From contig CM061069.1 of the NCBI GenBank assembly GCA_030762895.1, forward strand, positions 107,265,669 to 107,329,668: DNA of 64,000 nucleotides, in the 5' to 3' direction. Positions 1 to 10,300 of the stretch are shown one piece after another. Under the pieces are notes generated by a model. The model was not told the DNA's origin and searched no databases. It worked only from the letters and a program-made list of their open reading frames with translations. The stretch is from Sophora flavescens. Its lineage: Eukaryota > Streptophyta > Magnoliopsida > Fabales > Fabaceae. Position 1 is the first letter of the stretch. Every line of letters begins with the position of its first letter. The translations under genes and the position numbers were made by a program.

Positions 1-663
1 TTGGACGAGCAGGTAACCCAAGGAACCTTTGTTCCTAGAGGATGCGATGATATCTTAGCTACTGCAATCGGTAAACCAGACCACCTGGGCCGTGTCATTG
101 GTGTTGGATGGGGCGTCGGCATTCGCCAATACCATGGTTCATCTTCACACCAATGCCACAGGGATGTTGATACAGATAGAGCACGGCTAAAACAGGAGAT
201 TGCAGCTGAGCTTAGACAGGAGATGGTCGAGTAGTTTGCCCAGCAGATGGCAATATTTACTTCTATGTCCCAGCAGATGATAGCCGGTGTCCAATCTTCT
301 GTCCAACCCTCTGTCCATGTGAGCACTAAGGGCTCATGTGATCCTCCTCATCATCCTGAAAATGATGATGGTGGTGATGATGATGATGACGACCCTGATA
401 GGTGTGAGCTGTATGTTGATGATCATCATGATCGCCGCTTAGTGGCATTGGGGAGGGCACATAATAACTTAGGTAATACCATACACCATCGTTTATTACC
501 AGATGATCAGCTGAGGGTCGTTGTTGAGATTGTTCGAGATGCTGATATGCTCGAGTCCCTGTACCCACTGAGGAGGTTCAAACAGTGGGTCAGGCCCCTG
601 GTAACTCCATCCTCTGGCCAAGAAGACTGGTCAGCTTTCTTGTTGCATCTGAGGTATTCATAG
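1..663 (+). pseudogene. CACTA-borne protein, N-terminal exon, with internal stop
   Basis: This exon resembles the 'Ptta/En/Spm plant transposase' proteins of CACTA elements: an early GRVIGVGWGVGIRQY stretch is followed by the charged segment EIAAELRQEM. The reading frame starts outside the window. It is broken by TAG at 232-234 between VE and FAQQM, where a Gln codon is likely (CAG to TAG, a C-to-T change). It then continues in the same frame through an Asp-rich tract (GDDDDDDPD) to a stop at 661-663. A GT-type exon boundary before that stop is possible but I could not fix it. Confidence 0.65.
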
Positions 664-866
664 TTGAAATTATTTATTATTGTTTAAAGATAATGCTTTA
701 TTTTTATTCGTTATAGGATGTTGGAAATGACATTCTGCCTAAAAGGTCGGATCCAGGAAGACCAGAGATGCCTGCTCCTGCCAAGGTATTCATTTGACCA
801 TTTAGTTAATTACGAATGAAATAACTTAATTATCTGTGATTACTAATATATATCTTTGTTGTTTAG

Positions 867-2044
867 GGGATCGACAAAGGGGCACCTGGTGATGTTTTTA
901 AACTTCTGGCTATACAGGTTGTCACCATGGCGAATGACCCAGCTTTGGTAAGGTTGGAACATGATGCCAGTCCAGGTGATGAACTGTATATCCCAAAGAA
1001 GGAACTTATGGAGATTGTACTCAATAAAGAAATGGCTAGTTCTGTACACCTATCATTATGGTGCACGTATGTACATTTTATTTATAAGTTAAGTAATTAA
1101 TTTTTAAATACTATGATAATTAACATGTTTTTTCAATATATTAGGTATCTGCATCGTATGTTAGTTGATCAGGGTAACCTTGCCCTTTATGGGTTCATTG
1201 ACTCCATGTTCATTCAGGGTGATGTTCTCCTAGCATTAGAAGATCGGGTCACGACCATACGTGATATACTTGCCCGAGACGATCATCAATTCTACCTTGC
1301 GCCTTATCTCAATAAGTAAGTACCGGTTATTTAATTATAACTATATATGACTTAGTCACTAACTGTTCCGCAAATACAGCTAGCATTGGCAACTGTTGAT
1401 CTTGTACCCTAGGATGAACGTCGTGGTCTTCTTCTGCTCAATTGGAAATAAGCCGGCGAATGAACTGAAGACGATCATCGAAACGTAAGCATTAAAATAC
1501 TTTATAATCATTAATGCAGTTGTTTTAATTATCTGAAATCTATTAGATATACTTTAATTAATGTTTATTTTGTCATGATAGTTCTATTAATGCAAACCAC
1601 ATGTTGCGTGGTGAAAGGCGTCGGGCTATCAGATGGATTATTCCTAGCGTAAGATATTTATTAGTTCAAATGCATCAAATGCAGTGGGTATAATTATTAA
1701 TTTCTATTTAATTCCTCATATTCTAATTGGGTTTCATTTGTACGTAGTCACGTATACAACGTGGATCATGGGAATGTGGATACTATGTGATACAGTGGAT
1801 GTTGGAAATTATCTCCTCCAGGATCACTGAAAGATGGCACGAGGTAAATGTTAATTGATAACAATTAGAAGTAACAGTTATAGATTCGTTATATGTTTTA
1901 TGTTAGTTTATTACTTAAAAGATATAATCTTTTGTCCAATTAAACTTGCAGATATTCAACAATCCAACTCCATTATCTGATTCCAACATCAACAACATAA
2001 GGAGGCGTTGGGCAACTTTCTTTCTTGAAGTGTACCAACCATAG
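867..2044 (+). pseudogene. CACTA-borne Ulp1/C48-type protease exons, copy 1
   Basis: Six exons fit GT-AG borders: 867-1066, 1145-1315, 1380-1484, 1582-1648, 1748-1843 and 1952-2044. The product carries the marks of the Ulp1-like (peptidase C48) domain that plant CACTA elements often encode: a catalytic His in HWQL at the start of exon 1380-1484, and the Cys region WECGYYV in exon 1748-1843, followed by the conserved end IFNNPTPLSDS. Ulp1 family members remove SUMO; the role in transposons is unproven. In this copy the codon just before HWQL is TAG (1381-1383), where copy 2 has CTG, so it is probably inactive. Confidence 0.7.
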
Positions 2045-2046
2045 TT

Positions 2047-2111
<65 letters not shown>
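2047..2111. repeat. (TA)n microsatellite
   Basis: This is an almost pure TA run of about 65 bp just behind the stop of the CACTA protease gene. The second CACTA copy has only a short ATATAT at the equivalent place (about 5029-5036), so the array expanded in this copy or shrank in the other. Confidence 0.95.
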
Positions 2112-2115
<4 letters not shown>

Positions 2116-2423
2116 GTAGTTAAAAAACTTATCATGTACTAGATATAGTGTACTTTTGACTGATCATATGTATTTTGATATGAAATATATAATATATCAT
2201 GTAGCATTTTAGTTTCTAATTATCTTTGTTGTCTGAATGTAATTGAACGTACATATGTATTGTTCGTAATAAATTCAGTATATATTAATTGTGTTTTTGT
2301 TGTACAAAAGTGATTGTTGAGAATATTTAGAGTATGTTATTCTGGTATTGATCTGCATATATTATTACTGAAACAGAGGAAATGAATGATAGAAATGTAA
2401 ATAACAGTTTCAAAAAAAAATTA

Positions 2424-2708
2424 GACTTTACACATCGGTTTTTAGAAAACCGATGTGTAAAGTCTAATTTCCACATCGGTTTTCATAAAACCGATGTGAA
2501 AAGTGATATTTCCAATAGTTTACCAATTGACAAATGAACTTTCCATATCGGTTTTTGAAAAACCGCTGTTAAAAATGTACTTTAAACATCGGTTTTAAAA
2601 CCGATGTGAAAAGTGGCAATAAACCACATCGGTCTTTTCAACATCAGTTTGCAAACCGATGTGAAAAGCCAAAAATAACCGATGTGGAATCACTTTTCTG
2701 TACTAGTG
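2424..2708. repeat. CACTA subterminal repeats and right terminus, copy 1
   Basis: The unit ACATCGGTTTT occurs repeatedly in both orientations, often as a foldback arm pair (2430-2462, 2472-2500, 2586-2610), ending in CGATGTGGAATCACTTTTCTGTACTAGTG. Subterminal arrays of this type bind the element's own transposase in characterised CACTA elements; for this family that is inference. Confidence 0.85.
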
Positions 2709-3193
2709 TAACTTAGAAAGTTGCACAATTATAAGACTTGTAACTATCAACTTAAAAACTTGCTATTATTAATTTTCTAATTAATATCTAACATTTGTTT
2801 CATGTTGTAGTTGCTAAAGAGAATATAGGTAACCTAAGTGGAATGGTGAGATAGTTACCACTGGATCAATTTGGAAATGAAAGCAAATGCACGGTTCCCA
2901 TAAATAATGATTTACCATATCCTACAAAAAGGTTCACTAGGCAGAAATCCGACCCCCTCAGGGTTTACATAAAAAGGCTAGCATTACTTGATGCAAATTC
3001 TTCTTTCGTTAATGTTTTTGGCTTTGACATAATGTTTTATACTCTTTTGATTATCATATTGCTATATTACATTATCACTTATTATCATAACTTTCTTGCC
3101 AGATCATTTCGACTTGCTTAGACCTCACAACTGGAAAGCTCCTATAAACAGGCGGTTCTTCTTGGACTCTTAATGAAGTAGGTGAGCTTTACT
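2709..3193. other. Unassigned DNA with a short coding-like stretch
   Basis: There is no gene I can name. About 2869-3000 (+) is open for some 45 codons and has coding-like composition (LPLDQFGNESKC...), with no recognised motif. A second coding-like piece may lie at 3103-3170. They could be exon remnants of a host gene or of another repeat. Confidence 0.3.
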
Positions 3194-3333
3194 ATGGCAA
3201 GTTTGGATACATTTATTAAAAAGTATTTAATTTGAATCCTTTTTTTAAAGGAGCTTGTATTTAAATAAAAATATTCACATTTGAATGTAATATTTGAAAA
3301 ATGCTTATACTAAAATTCACTAATATTAAAACC

Positions 3334-3676
3334 TGTTAGAATAATTGGGCCTAACTCCACTCTAAAAGCTAGCTCATAGAGGGAGGGATGTCCAAGTTAT
3401 TATAAATGGTTCTTGACTCATATACTCAACCAATGTGGGACTTAGACACTTAATACACCCCCTTCACACCCAGGACTTGACATCTGGAGCGTGAAGTTTG
3501 CAGGATTAGACATCTGCGAGTGGGGTGGCCCAACATCGTGGGAGGCTCTGATACCATGTTAGAATAATTGGGTCTAACTCCACTCTAAAAGCTAGCTCTT
3601 GGAGGGAGGGATGTCCAAGTTATTATATTGTTCTTGGCTCATATACTCAACCAATGTGGGACTTAGACACTTAATA
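3334..3676 (-). mobile_element. TRIM (miniature LTR retrotransposon), complete
   Basis: This is a 343-bp element read on the minus strand. The two direct repeats (LTRs) are at 3334-3455 (122 bp) and 3557-3676 (120 bp). Directly inside the right LTR the minus strand reads TGGTATCAGAGCC (3544-3556), the usual tRNA-iMet primer-binding site. A purine-rich GTGAAGGGGGTG precedes the other LTR. The internal part is only about 100 bp and codes for nothing. The element is flanked by a perfect 5-bp target-site duplication, AAACC (3329-3333 and 3677-3681). The related segment in FMO intron 1 lacks the element (ATTAACACCACTTATT at about 8040). It must rely on enzymes of other elements. Confidence 0.92.
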
Positions 3677-4116
3677 AAACCACTTATTATTCTTTACTTA
3701 CTTTGAAAGATTGGTTTCGTTTATTACAAAATAAAATAAATGGTTGATCACTTTTTTTAACTTGTGTTTTTTTTTTCTTCTTCAAAGTGACATCGAAACA
3801 TACTTAAAAATATTTCTGAGTGCTTATTTATAAAAATTATATAAGTGATTATTTTAAAATGAAGTGTATATATCCAAAGAGGCTCTAATTACTTTGTATA
3901 CATATTTAAGCTTTTATCCTTTTAATCTACGAAATTCAAACTTTCATTTATTTTATTTACTTTTGATGAGGCACACAAACTCACTCCCCTATCAGTAATC
4001 ATGCATTTTCTTTCTTGTTTCAACAACAAATATCTCCTTGTAATTAATTTTATTTATAGGTTAAATAATTAATTTTTAAATATTATGATAATTAACATGT
4101 TTTTCCAATATATTAG

Positions 4117-5025
4117 GTATCTGCATCGTATGTTAGTCGATCGGGGTAACCTCGCCCTTTATGGGTTCATTGACCCCATGTTCATTCAGAGTGATGTTCT
4201 CCTAGCATCAGAAGACCCGGTCACTACCATACGTGATATACTTGCCCGAGACGATCATCAATTCTATCTTGCGCCTTATCTCAATAAATAAGTACCGGTT
4301 ATTTAAGTATAACTATATATGACTTAGTCACTAACTGTTCCGCAAATACAGCCTGCATTGGCAACTGTTGCTCTTGTACCCAAGAATGAACGTCGTGGTC
4401 TTCTTACGCTCATTGGGAAATAAGCCTGGCGAATCAATCGAAGACGATCATCGAAACGTAAGCATTAAAATACTTTATAATCGATGAATGCGAGTTGTTT
4501 TAATTATCTCAAATCTATTAAATATACTTTAATTAATGTTTTTGTCATGATAGGTCTATTAATGCAACCCACATGTTGCGTGGTGAAAGGCGTACTCGGG
4601 CCATCGGATGGATTATTCCCAACAGTAAGATATTTATTAGTTCAAATGCATCAAATGCAGTGGGTACAATAATTGATTTCTATTTTATTTAATTCCTCAT
4701 ATTCTAATTGGGTTTCATTTGTACGTAGTCACGTATACAACGTGGATCATGGGAATGTGGCTACTATGTGATGCAAAGTGGATGTTGGAAATTATCTCCT
4801 CCGGGATCACCGAAAGATGGCACGAGGTAAATGTTAATTGACACAATTAGAAGTAATAGTATAGATTCGTTATATGTTTTATGTTAGTTTATTACTTAAA
4901 AGATATAATCTTTTGTCCAATTAAACTTGCAGATATTCAACAATCCAACTCCATTATCTGATTCCGACATCAACAACATAAAGAGGCGTTGGGCAACTTT
5001 CTTTCTTGAAGTGTACCAACCATAG
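4117..5025 (+). pseudogene. CACTA-borne Ulp1-like protease exons, copy 2
   Basis: These exons are homologous to the copy-1 exons from 1145 on, starting after AG at 4115-4116 and ending at the TAG 5023-5025 after EVYQP. The His motif HWQL is readable here (CTGCATTGGCAACTG near 4352). The exon carrying it has indels relative to copy 1 (around 4405-4440), and the following exon has an insertion (GCGTACTCGGGCCAT near 4590), so the frame does not hold. The N-terminal exons are missing. Confidence 0.65.
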
Positions 5026-5329
5026 TTTGTATATATGTAGTTAGTTTAAAAACTTATCATGTACTAGTTATAGTGTACTTTTGACTGATCATATGTATTT
5101 TGATATGAAATCTATAATATATCATGTAGCTTTTTGGTTTCTAATTATTTTTGTTGTCTCTGAATGTAATTGAACGTATATATATATGTATTATTCGTAA
5201 TAAATTCAATATATATTAGTTGTGTTGAGAATATTTACAGTATGTTATTCTGGTATATATTGATCTGCATTACTGAAACAGGGAGAAAGGAATTATAGAA
5301 ATGTAAATAGCAGGAAAAAAAATGAGACT

Positions 5330-5610
5330 TTACACATCAGTTTTATTAAAACCGATGTGGAAATTTCACTTTACACATCGGTTTTATATAAAACCGATGT
5401 GTAAAGTGAAAATTCCCAATAGGATACCAATTGATAAATTAATTTTCCACATCGGTTAAGAAGTAACCGCTGTATAAAATATTATAAACATCGGTTTTAA
5501 AACCGATGTGTAAAGTGGCAATAAACCACATCGGTCGTTTCAACATCAGTTTTAAAACCGATGTGTAAAGCCAAAAATAACCGATATGGAATCCCTTTTC
5601 TGCACTAGTG
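5330..5610. repeat. CACTA subterminal repeats and right terminus, copy 2
   Basis: It carries the same ACATCGGTTTT foldback array as at 2424-2708, with units at 5335-5360, 5374-5400, 5445-5470, 5487-5510 and 5540-5566, ending in the terminal repeat. The order of units matches copy 1, so the arrays are homologous rather than independently made. Confidence 0.85.
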
Positions 5611-5808
5611 ATATATAGTTTCTCGATAGAAAATAGTTTAAACTTTATCGGTCCCAGAGTTGTAGAAATAGTATATTGCAACTAAAATAGAATTGAAAAA
5701 AATACAAAATGACACAAATATTTAATGCTAAAAACCATCTAAAATGCTGATTAGGGAAAATCATGGACAAGAATACAAGGTTTTCACTAAGTGGAAGATT
5801 TTGCAACT

Positions 5809-6662
5809 TCTGTGTGTACCAGAGAACGATAACACTCATTAATAACAAAATTCATCTCTCTCTATATATAAAATAGAGAAACACTTAGAACATCAAAATT
5901 CGGTGCCATATCATCATCTCCTCTTCATCTTCTTCCTTTGGATACTAGAGAAGGACACAATCCAAGGTAGATGGGGGTCAATCCTCCTTTCTTCCTTTTC
6001 CTTTCTTGGTTTTCTCAAGTTAACCTCTTCATGTGATTTCATGTTCCCTCTTCTCTCCCCCTTTCTTTTTCTTGTTTCAACTTTCCATTTTCTGTTGGTA
6101 TTTTAATGAAAATCGTATCTGAATATAAAAAGGGGTTGTTTTGTTTTCTATTTTATTAAGACTTGTTTGGTATACGATTTTGGGATGAGATTATATGGAT
6201 TTTATGAAGCGGATTTTGAGTATTTGTTAGTTTTTCTTGGTGTTTGGCATTATTATTCTTGAGTTAGCAGACGCATGTACAATAATAGTTTAGATAAATA
6301 AAAATCTTCTTTAACTCTATATCCTCTTCATAATCTTTACAAGTTTCAACTAAAATACATAATCCAGCTTATCAAAACTTGTTTTTAACATTGAATTCAA
6401 TGTTTTAAGATGCATTTTATAAGAAAAAGATATTTTAGAAACCAGTTGGTATTTGGGATTGAGTTGGTTCGGGTGCGACACTCTAAAATTGCCCAAGCTA
6501 AACCAAATAAACCATTTTTTTTGTTTTCGGCATTTTTTCCTCATCTCAACTCGTCCAATCTGGTTACACCCCTATTTTTAGAGCCCATAGAAAGAAAATT
6601 AAAACGAGTAGATATTTTCACCCTCTCAAAAATATATTTTCTCAAATCTTAAAAAACAAAAG
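5809..6662. other. AT-rich spacer, nothing recognised
   Basis: I see no supported gene. Short open frames of 60-80 codons are present on both strands but have no family resemblance and look like chance. Confidence 0.5.
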
Positions 6663-6675
6663 CCAAAATGAAATA

Positions 6676-6939
6676 GTGGTTCTCTGGTCCTCCTTTTGAT
6701 TTTGCTTGGGCTTCTGCTTATGGTCTACGGTTACACCACTCAGCTTTGTCTCATTGGTCCTCCTTGGTTGCTGGTTTTTTTTGGTATTGGTATCCTTGGC
6801 CTGGTTTGAGGTTGGATCTTGTAACAATAATACTGCTTTTGTTTTGGTAGTATTATATTTACATCAATCCATCTCTTCTTACTTGGGTTAGAGCACCCTT
6901 GGTACTTTATTCAATATAATTTGCTTACCAAAAAAAAAT
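6676..6939 (+). mobile_element. 5'-truncated LINE (L1-type) tail
   Basis: This is a 264-bp insertion ending in TTGCTTACC plus a short A tail, flanked by a perfect 13-bp target-site duplication, CCAAAATGAAATA (6663-6675 and 6940-6952). A T/G-rich body, an A tail and a long duplication are the signature of a 5'-truncated non-LTR retrotransposon. No reverse-transcriptase coding remains. Confidence 0.85.
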
Positions 6940-7202
6940 CCAAAATGAAATATTTTTATAATAATCCTAAATGACTGAATTATTTTTTTATATTCATTTA
7001 TTTGTAAATATATTAAAAATATAAAATGAAGATAAAGAAAATTAGGAAAATATCATAATAATTTTTTTAAATATCTTTTATCTTATTTTGGGAAAATATT
7101 ATAAAATTAGAGTATGTTTTATCGGATGTGGTAGATATTTTGAGTATCCTCTATTGTTATAATTCAAAAATTATTTTGTTTTCTTTGAATCATTATCAAC
7201 AC

Positions 7203-7210
7203 TATAAAAA
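7203..7210 (+). promoter_or_regulatory. TATA box of the FMO gene (candidate)
   Basis: TATAAAAA lies 103 bp upstream of the FMO start codon. With normal spacing, transcription would begin near 7233-7245. That would leave the out-of-frame ATG at 7222 outside the mRNA. Promoter function is inferred from sequence and position only. Confidence 0.5.
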
Positions 7211-7312
7211 GAACAATAAAAATGAGTACAATGGGCTACTTAATGCATTTGTTTACAAGACATTGTAGGCAGAGCAAGGAGCTAGTCATAATTTTTGTCT
7301 ACATAGCTGGAA

Positions 7313-10300
7313 ATGGAGAGAAGAGTGGCCATTATTGGGGCTGGAATGAGTGGTCTTCTTGCCTGCAAATACATTCTAGAGAAGGGTTTTCATCCTATTG
7401 TCTTTGAAGCTGAGGATGGCATTGGAGGATTGTGGAGACATACTATAGAGTCTACCAAACTCCAAAGCAATAAACAATCTTGGCAGATTTCAGATTTTCC
7501 ATGGCATTCTTCAGTAAAAGAAGAGAATCCAAGTAACCCACAAGTGCTACATTATCTCAACTCCTATGCTCAACATTTTGCCATCATTCCTTACATAAAA
7601 TTTAACTCCAAAGTCATCGATTTAGATTATGTTGGAGAGTCTAGTGAAGAAATGATGTCATGGGAATTATGGGGCGGTAATGGCAAACCCTTTGGTTCTA
7701 AGGGAACATGGCATATAGCAGTGCAAGATACCAAGAATTTCTCCATTGAGGTATGTCTGTATTTTGATAGTTTGGATACACTTATAAAAGAATCACTTAT
7801 TTTAAATATTTTATTTAGTGAGCAAAAAAAATTTATTTAAAAGTTTACTTTTAAATAAAAATTATTTTTTATTTAGATATAACATGTCAAAAGTGTATAA
7901 CTAAAATGGCAAGTTTGGATACGCTGATTAAAAGGTACTTAATTTGAATCCATATTTTTAAATGAACTTATTTTTAAATAAAAAGTATTTACATTTGAAT
8001 GTAATAATTGAAAAATGCGTATACTAAAATTCACTAATATTAACACCACTTATTCTTTTACTTACTTTGAAAGATTGGTATCGTTTACTTCTAAAATAGC
8101 TAATAAGTGGTCGATCACTTTTCTTAACTTGTATTTATTTTAAATGATATTCAAACATACTTAAAATTATTTCTAAGTGTTTATTTATGAAATATATCAA
8201 CGAAGCTCTAATTACTTTGTGTACGTATTTAAGCTTTTACCCTTTTTAATCTATGGAATTCGAACTTTTTTTTTTTTTTTTTTGTTGAGACACACAACCT
8301 CCCCTATCAGTAATTATGCATTTTATTTCTTGTTTTATCAACAAATATCTCCTTGTAACCCCTATATATAGTTTCTCATTAGAAAATAGTTTAAACTTTA
8401 TGGGGACCAGAGTTATCGAAATAGTATCATGCAACTAAAAATAGAATTGAAAAATACGAAGTGGCACAAAATATTTAATGTTAGAAACCCTCTAAAATGC
8501 TAAGGTTTTTACTAAGCGGAAGATTTTGCAACTTTTTTCTAAATATAATGTGGAGTGCACTAGATAAATAATAAACGTATCTATTTATAGAGAACCTTTG
8601 CAAGCATTACACTAAATGTTTCTGTAGGTGTCAACTACCACCAACTTTTAATATTCACATTTCACAAAATCTCACTTAAAGTCAACTTTACCAAGTTTTC
8701 AAAATCTCTCTTATCTAGTCAATTATATGTTGTTTATGTTCCCAATAGGTCATAGGAGGATCTCTACCATATAAATTTATCAATGTTGATTGGTTTTTTT
8801 AAGGTTTTCTTTGGTATGAATCTTCTTATGTCTATATTCCCTTCTTTTACCACTTCTCCGACAATGATATTGAACTCTGATGCATTTTGTCATTTTTTTT
8901 TCGATAAGCAAAATGTATAAGAAAAGGGTTCATTCTATGGTGCACTACCCTTTTTTTACACCACTCATTACACCACCCGACTTGGCAAATGCTGAACCAA
9001 TCATTCTTACACATGGACATTTGACTTTTCAACATAATCAGCTCTTCAAACTCTAACTTGTATTTGTAAAAATGACCCCTATATTTTCGTATTTGCTTCT
9101 ATACCCTCATTAAAAATTTAACAAAACAAAAGACAACACTTACCCTCATCCCCTTCCCCTCCTCCCCCAGTACCCCCTTGCCATGGCAGAACCAGATGCC
9201 GCAAAAGACAGGGAGGCAAGACCCAGGTTCTGCAATGGCGATTTGGAGCTCTGACGGCAGATCTAACGGAATGGTGGTGCTACGGGGGCAAAGGGGTGAG
9301 AGGAGTGAGAGGGACGGCATGGTGGTGGCGGCTGCGGCTGGGTCTTCCGGTCAGTGATGGTGTTAGGTGGGTGGCAGAAGGGTGGGGTAGGGATAGGGAT
9401 AGGGATAGGGATAGGGATAGGGATGGGGGAGGAGGGGAAGGGGATGAGAGTAAAACAAAAATTTAAAAAATAAAATTTTTTTAATCAAAAAACATTATTT
9501 TAATATGGGTTAAATTTGTAAATACAGAGAATACAAGTATTATACTATGATATATTGTATTCATATAGTTTGATTCCAGTATAAATACAACCAGAAAGTT
9601 TGAAATTTCGACCAACCTACATGACAATTTGATTGACCCAAAATTTGCCACGTGGGTGATGCAATGGGTGGTGTAAATTTTGGGTAGTGCAACTTAGCCC
9701 AAGCCTAAGAAAAGAGTACAAGGGGTACTCAACTCATATACAAGGGAACGGGAAGGTACAGAACACCAAAGTATTAAATGGTATACAAAGTGAAAACAGT
9801 AGCCTCCCAGAAAATGGAAGCAAAGAGACAGCAGGTAATTGACACCCACTAACTTTACATAAAGCACCTAATGCTGTCCAAAAAGCAAGTGAATAAACCT
9901 ATGCAAATCCTACACAGATCCTGCACTAAAAGCCCGCAGCAAGAACAAGTCAACAATAGAGCTAAAAACTGAAACAAGCCACGCCAAAACCAGGTCAATA
10001 ACAGATAGCGGCAACTAACCATAGCAGCAAAAAATGAGTTAGCCATATCAGGAAAATACTAGGCCGAATGCAGCAGAAGAGGAAAACATAATTAGGACAT
10101 ACATCCTATAGGAGACATGCACCAGTCTGAGAAGGTGTACCTCCCTTGCTGCTGAAAGGAAGAGAACCATTGCCATGATCGTGCTTTAATCAGGCTGAAT
10201 TGCTTGCAATGTGTAAGGCATGCTGAATGTTACAATACACACGAATCTTCTATTGACTTTATTTTATCAAGATCACATGCAAAATCTAAATCAACTTACC

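Larger units (their letters stand above)
1..2708 (+). mobile_element. CACTA (En/Spm-like) DNA transposon, 3' part
   Basis: The element runs off the left edge of the window. Its right end at 2708 reads, in reverse complement, CACTAGTACAGAAAAGTG, the CACTA-type terminal inverted repeat. Inside it lie ACATCGGTTTT/AAAACCGATGT subterminal repeats. Upstream are exons with similarity to the second gene of plant CACTA elements, which ends in a Ulp1-like cysteine protease domain. A second, 5'-truncated copy of the same family ends at 5610. The transposase (TNP2-like) gene is not in the window and would lie to the left if present. Stop codons in the exons suggest the copy is dead. Confidence 0.85.
4044..5610 (+). 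mobile_element. CACTA transposon copy 2, 5'-truncated
   Basis: This copy begins near 4044, where homology to copy 1 (from about 1076) starts abruptly, and ends at 5610 with TGCACTAGTG, the CACTA terminus in reverse. It keeps the protease exons and the subterminal repeats but lacks the left half. Compared with 7905-8533, a few bases (around CCCCT) are missing at the left junction, which fits a deletion that removed the 5' half together with flanking DNA. Confidence 0.85.
3194..5808. repeat. Segment duplicated in FMO intron 1, copy interrupted by TRIM and CACTA
   Basis: Three blocks (3194-3333, 3677-4043 and 5611-5808) align in order with 7905-8533, inside intron 1 of the FMO gene, starting at ATGGCAAGTTTGGATAC and ending near GGAAGATTTTGCAAC. 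The gaps correspond exactly to a TRIM and to a truncated CACTA element. It is either a local duplication or an unclassified dispersed repeat. Confidence 0.8.
8893..10060 (-). mobile_element. LINE tail on minus strand, split by a Mutator-like element
   Basis: In minus orientation the 3' end TTTTGCTTATCG plus A9 lies at 8893-8911, matching the tail type of the other LINE fragments here. The body resumes at 9715 (minus strand GAGTACCCCTTGTACTC) and runs to about 10060. The gap is exactly the Mutator-like element at 8927-9705 plus its 9-bp duplication. The 5' limit is uncertain. It lies inside FMO intron 1, antisense to the gene. Confidence 0.65.

Noticed and set aside
326..568. Minus-strand frame with a long His run
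   Set aside because: It is the complement of the GAT repeats coding Asp in the CACTA exon on the plus strand; no other support.
5903..6106. Possible small membrane protein (67 codons, Phe/Leu-rich)
   Set aside because: T-rich DNA gives hydrophobic codons; no start context, no homology and no neighbouring exons.
9389..9424. Interstitial telomere
   Set aside because: The unit is GGGATA, not the plant TTTAGGG, and it lies inside a transposon.
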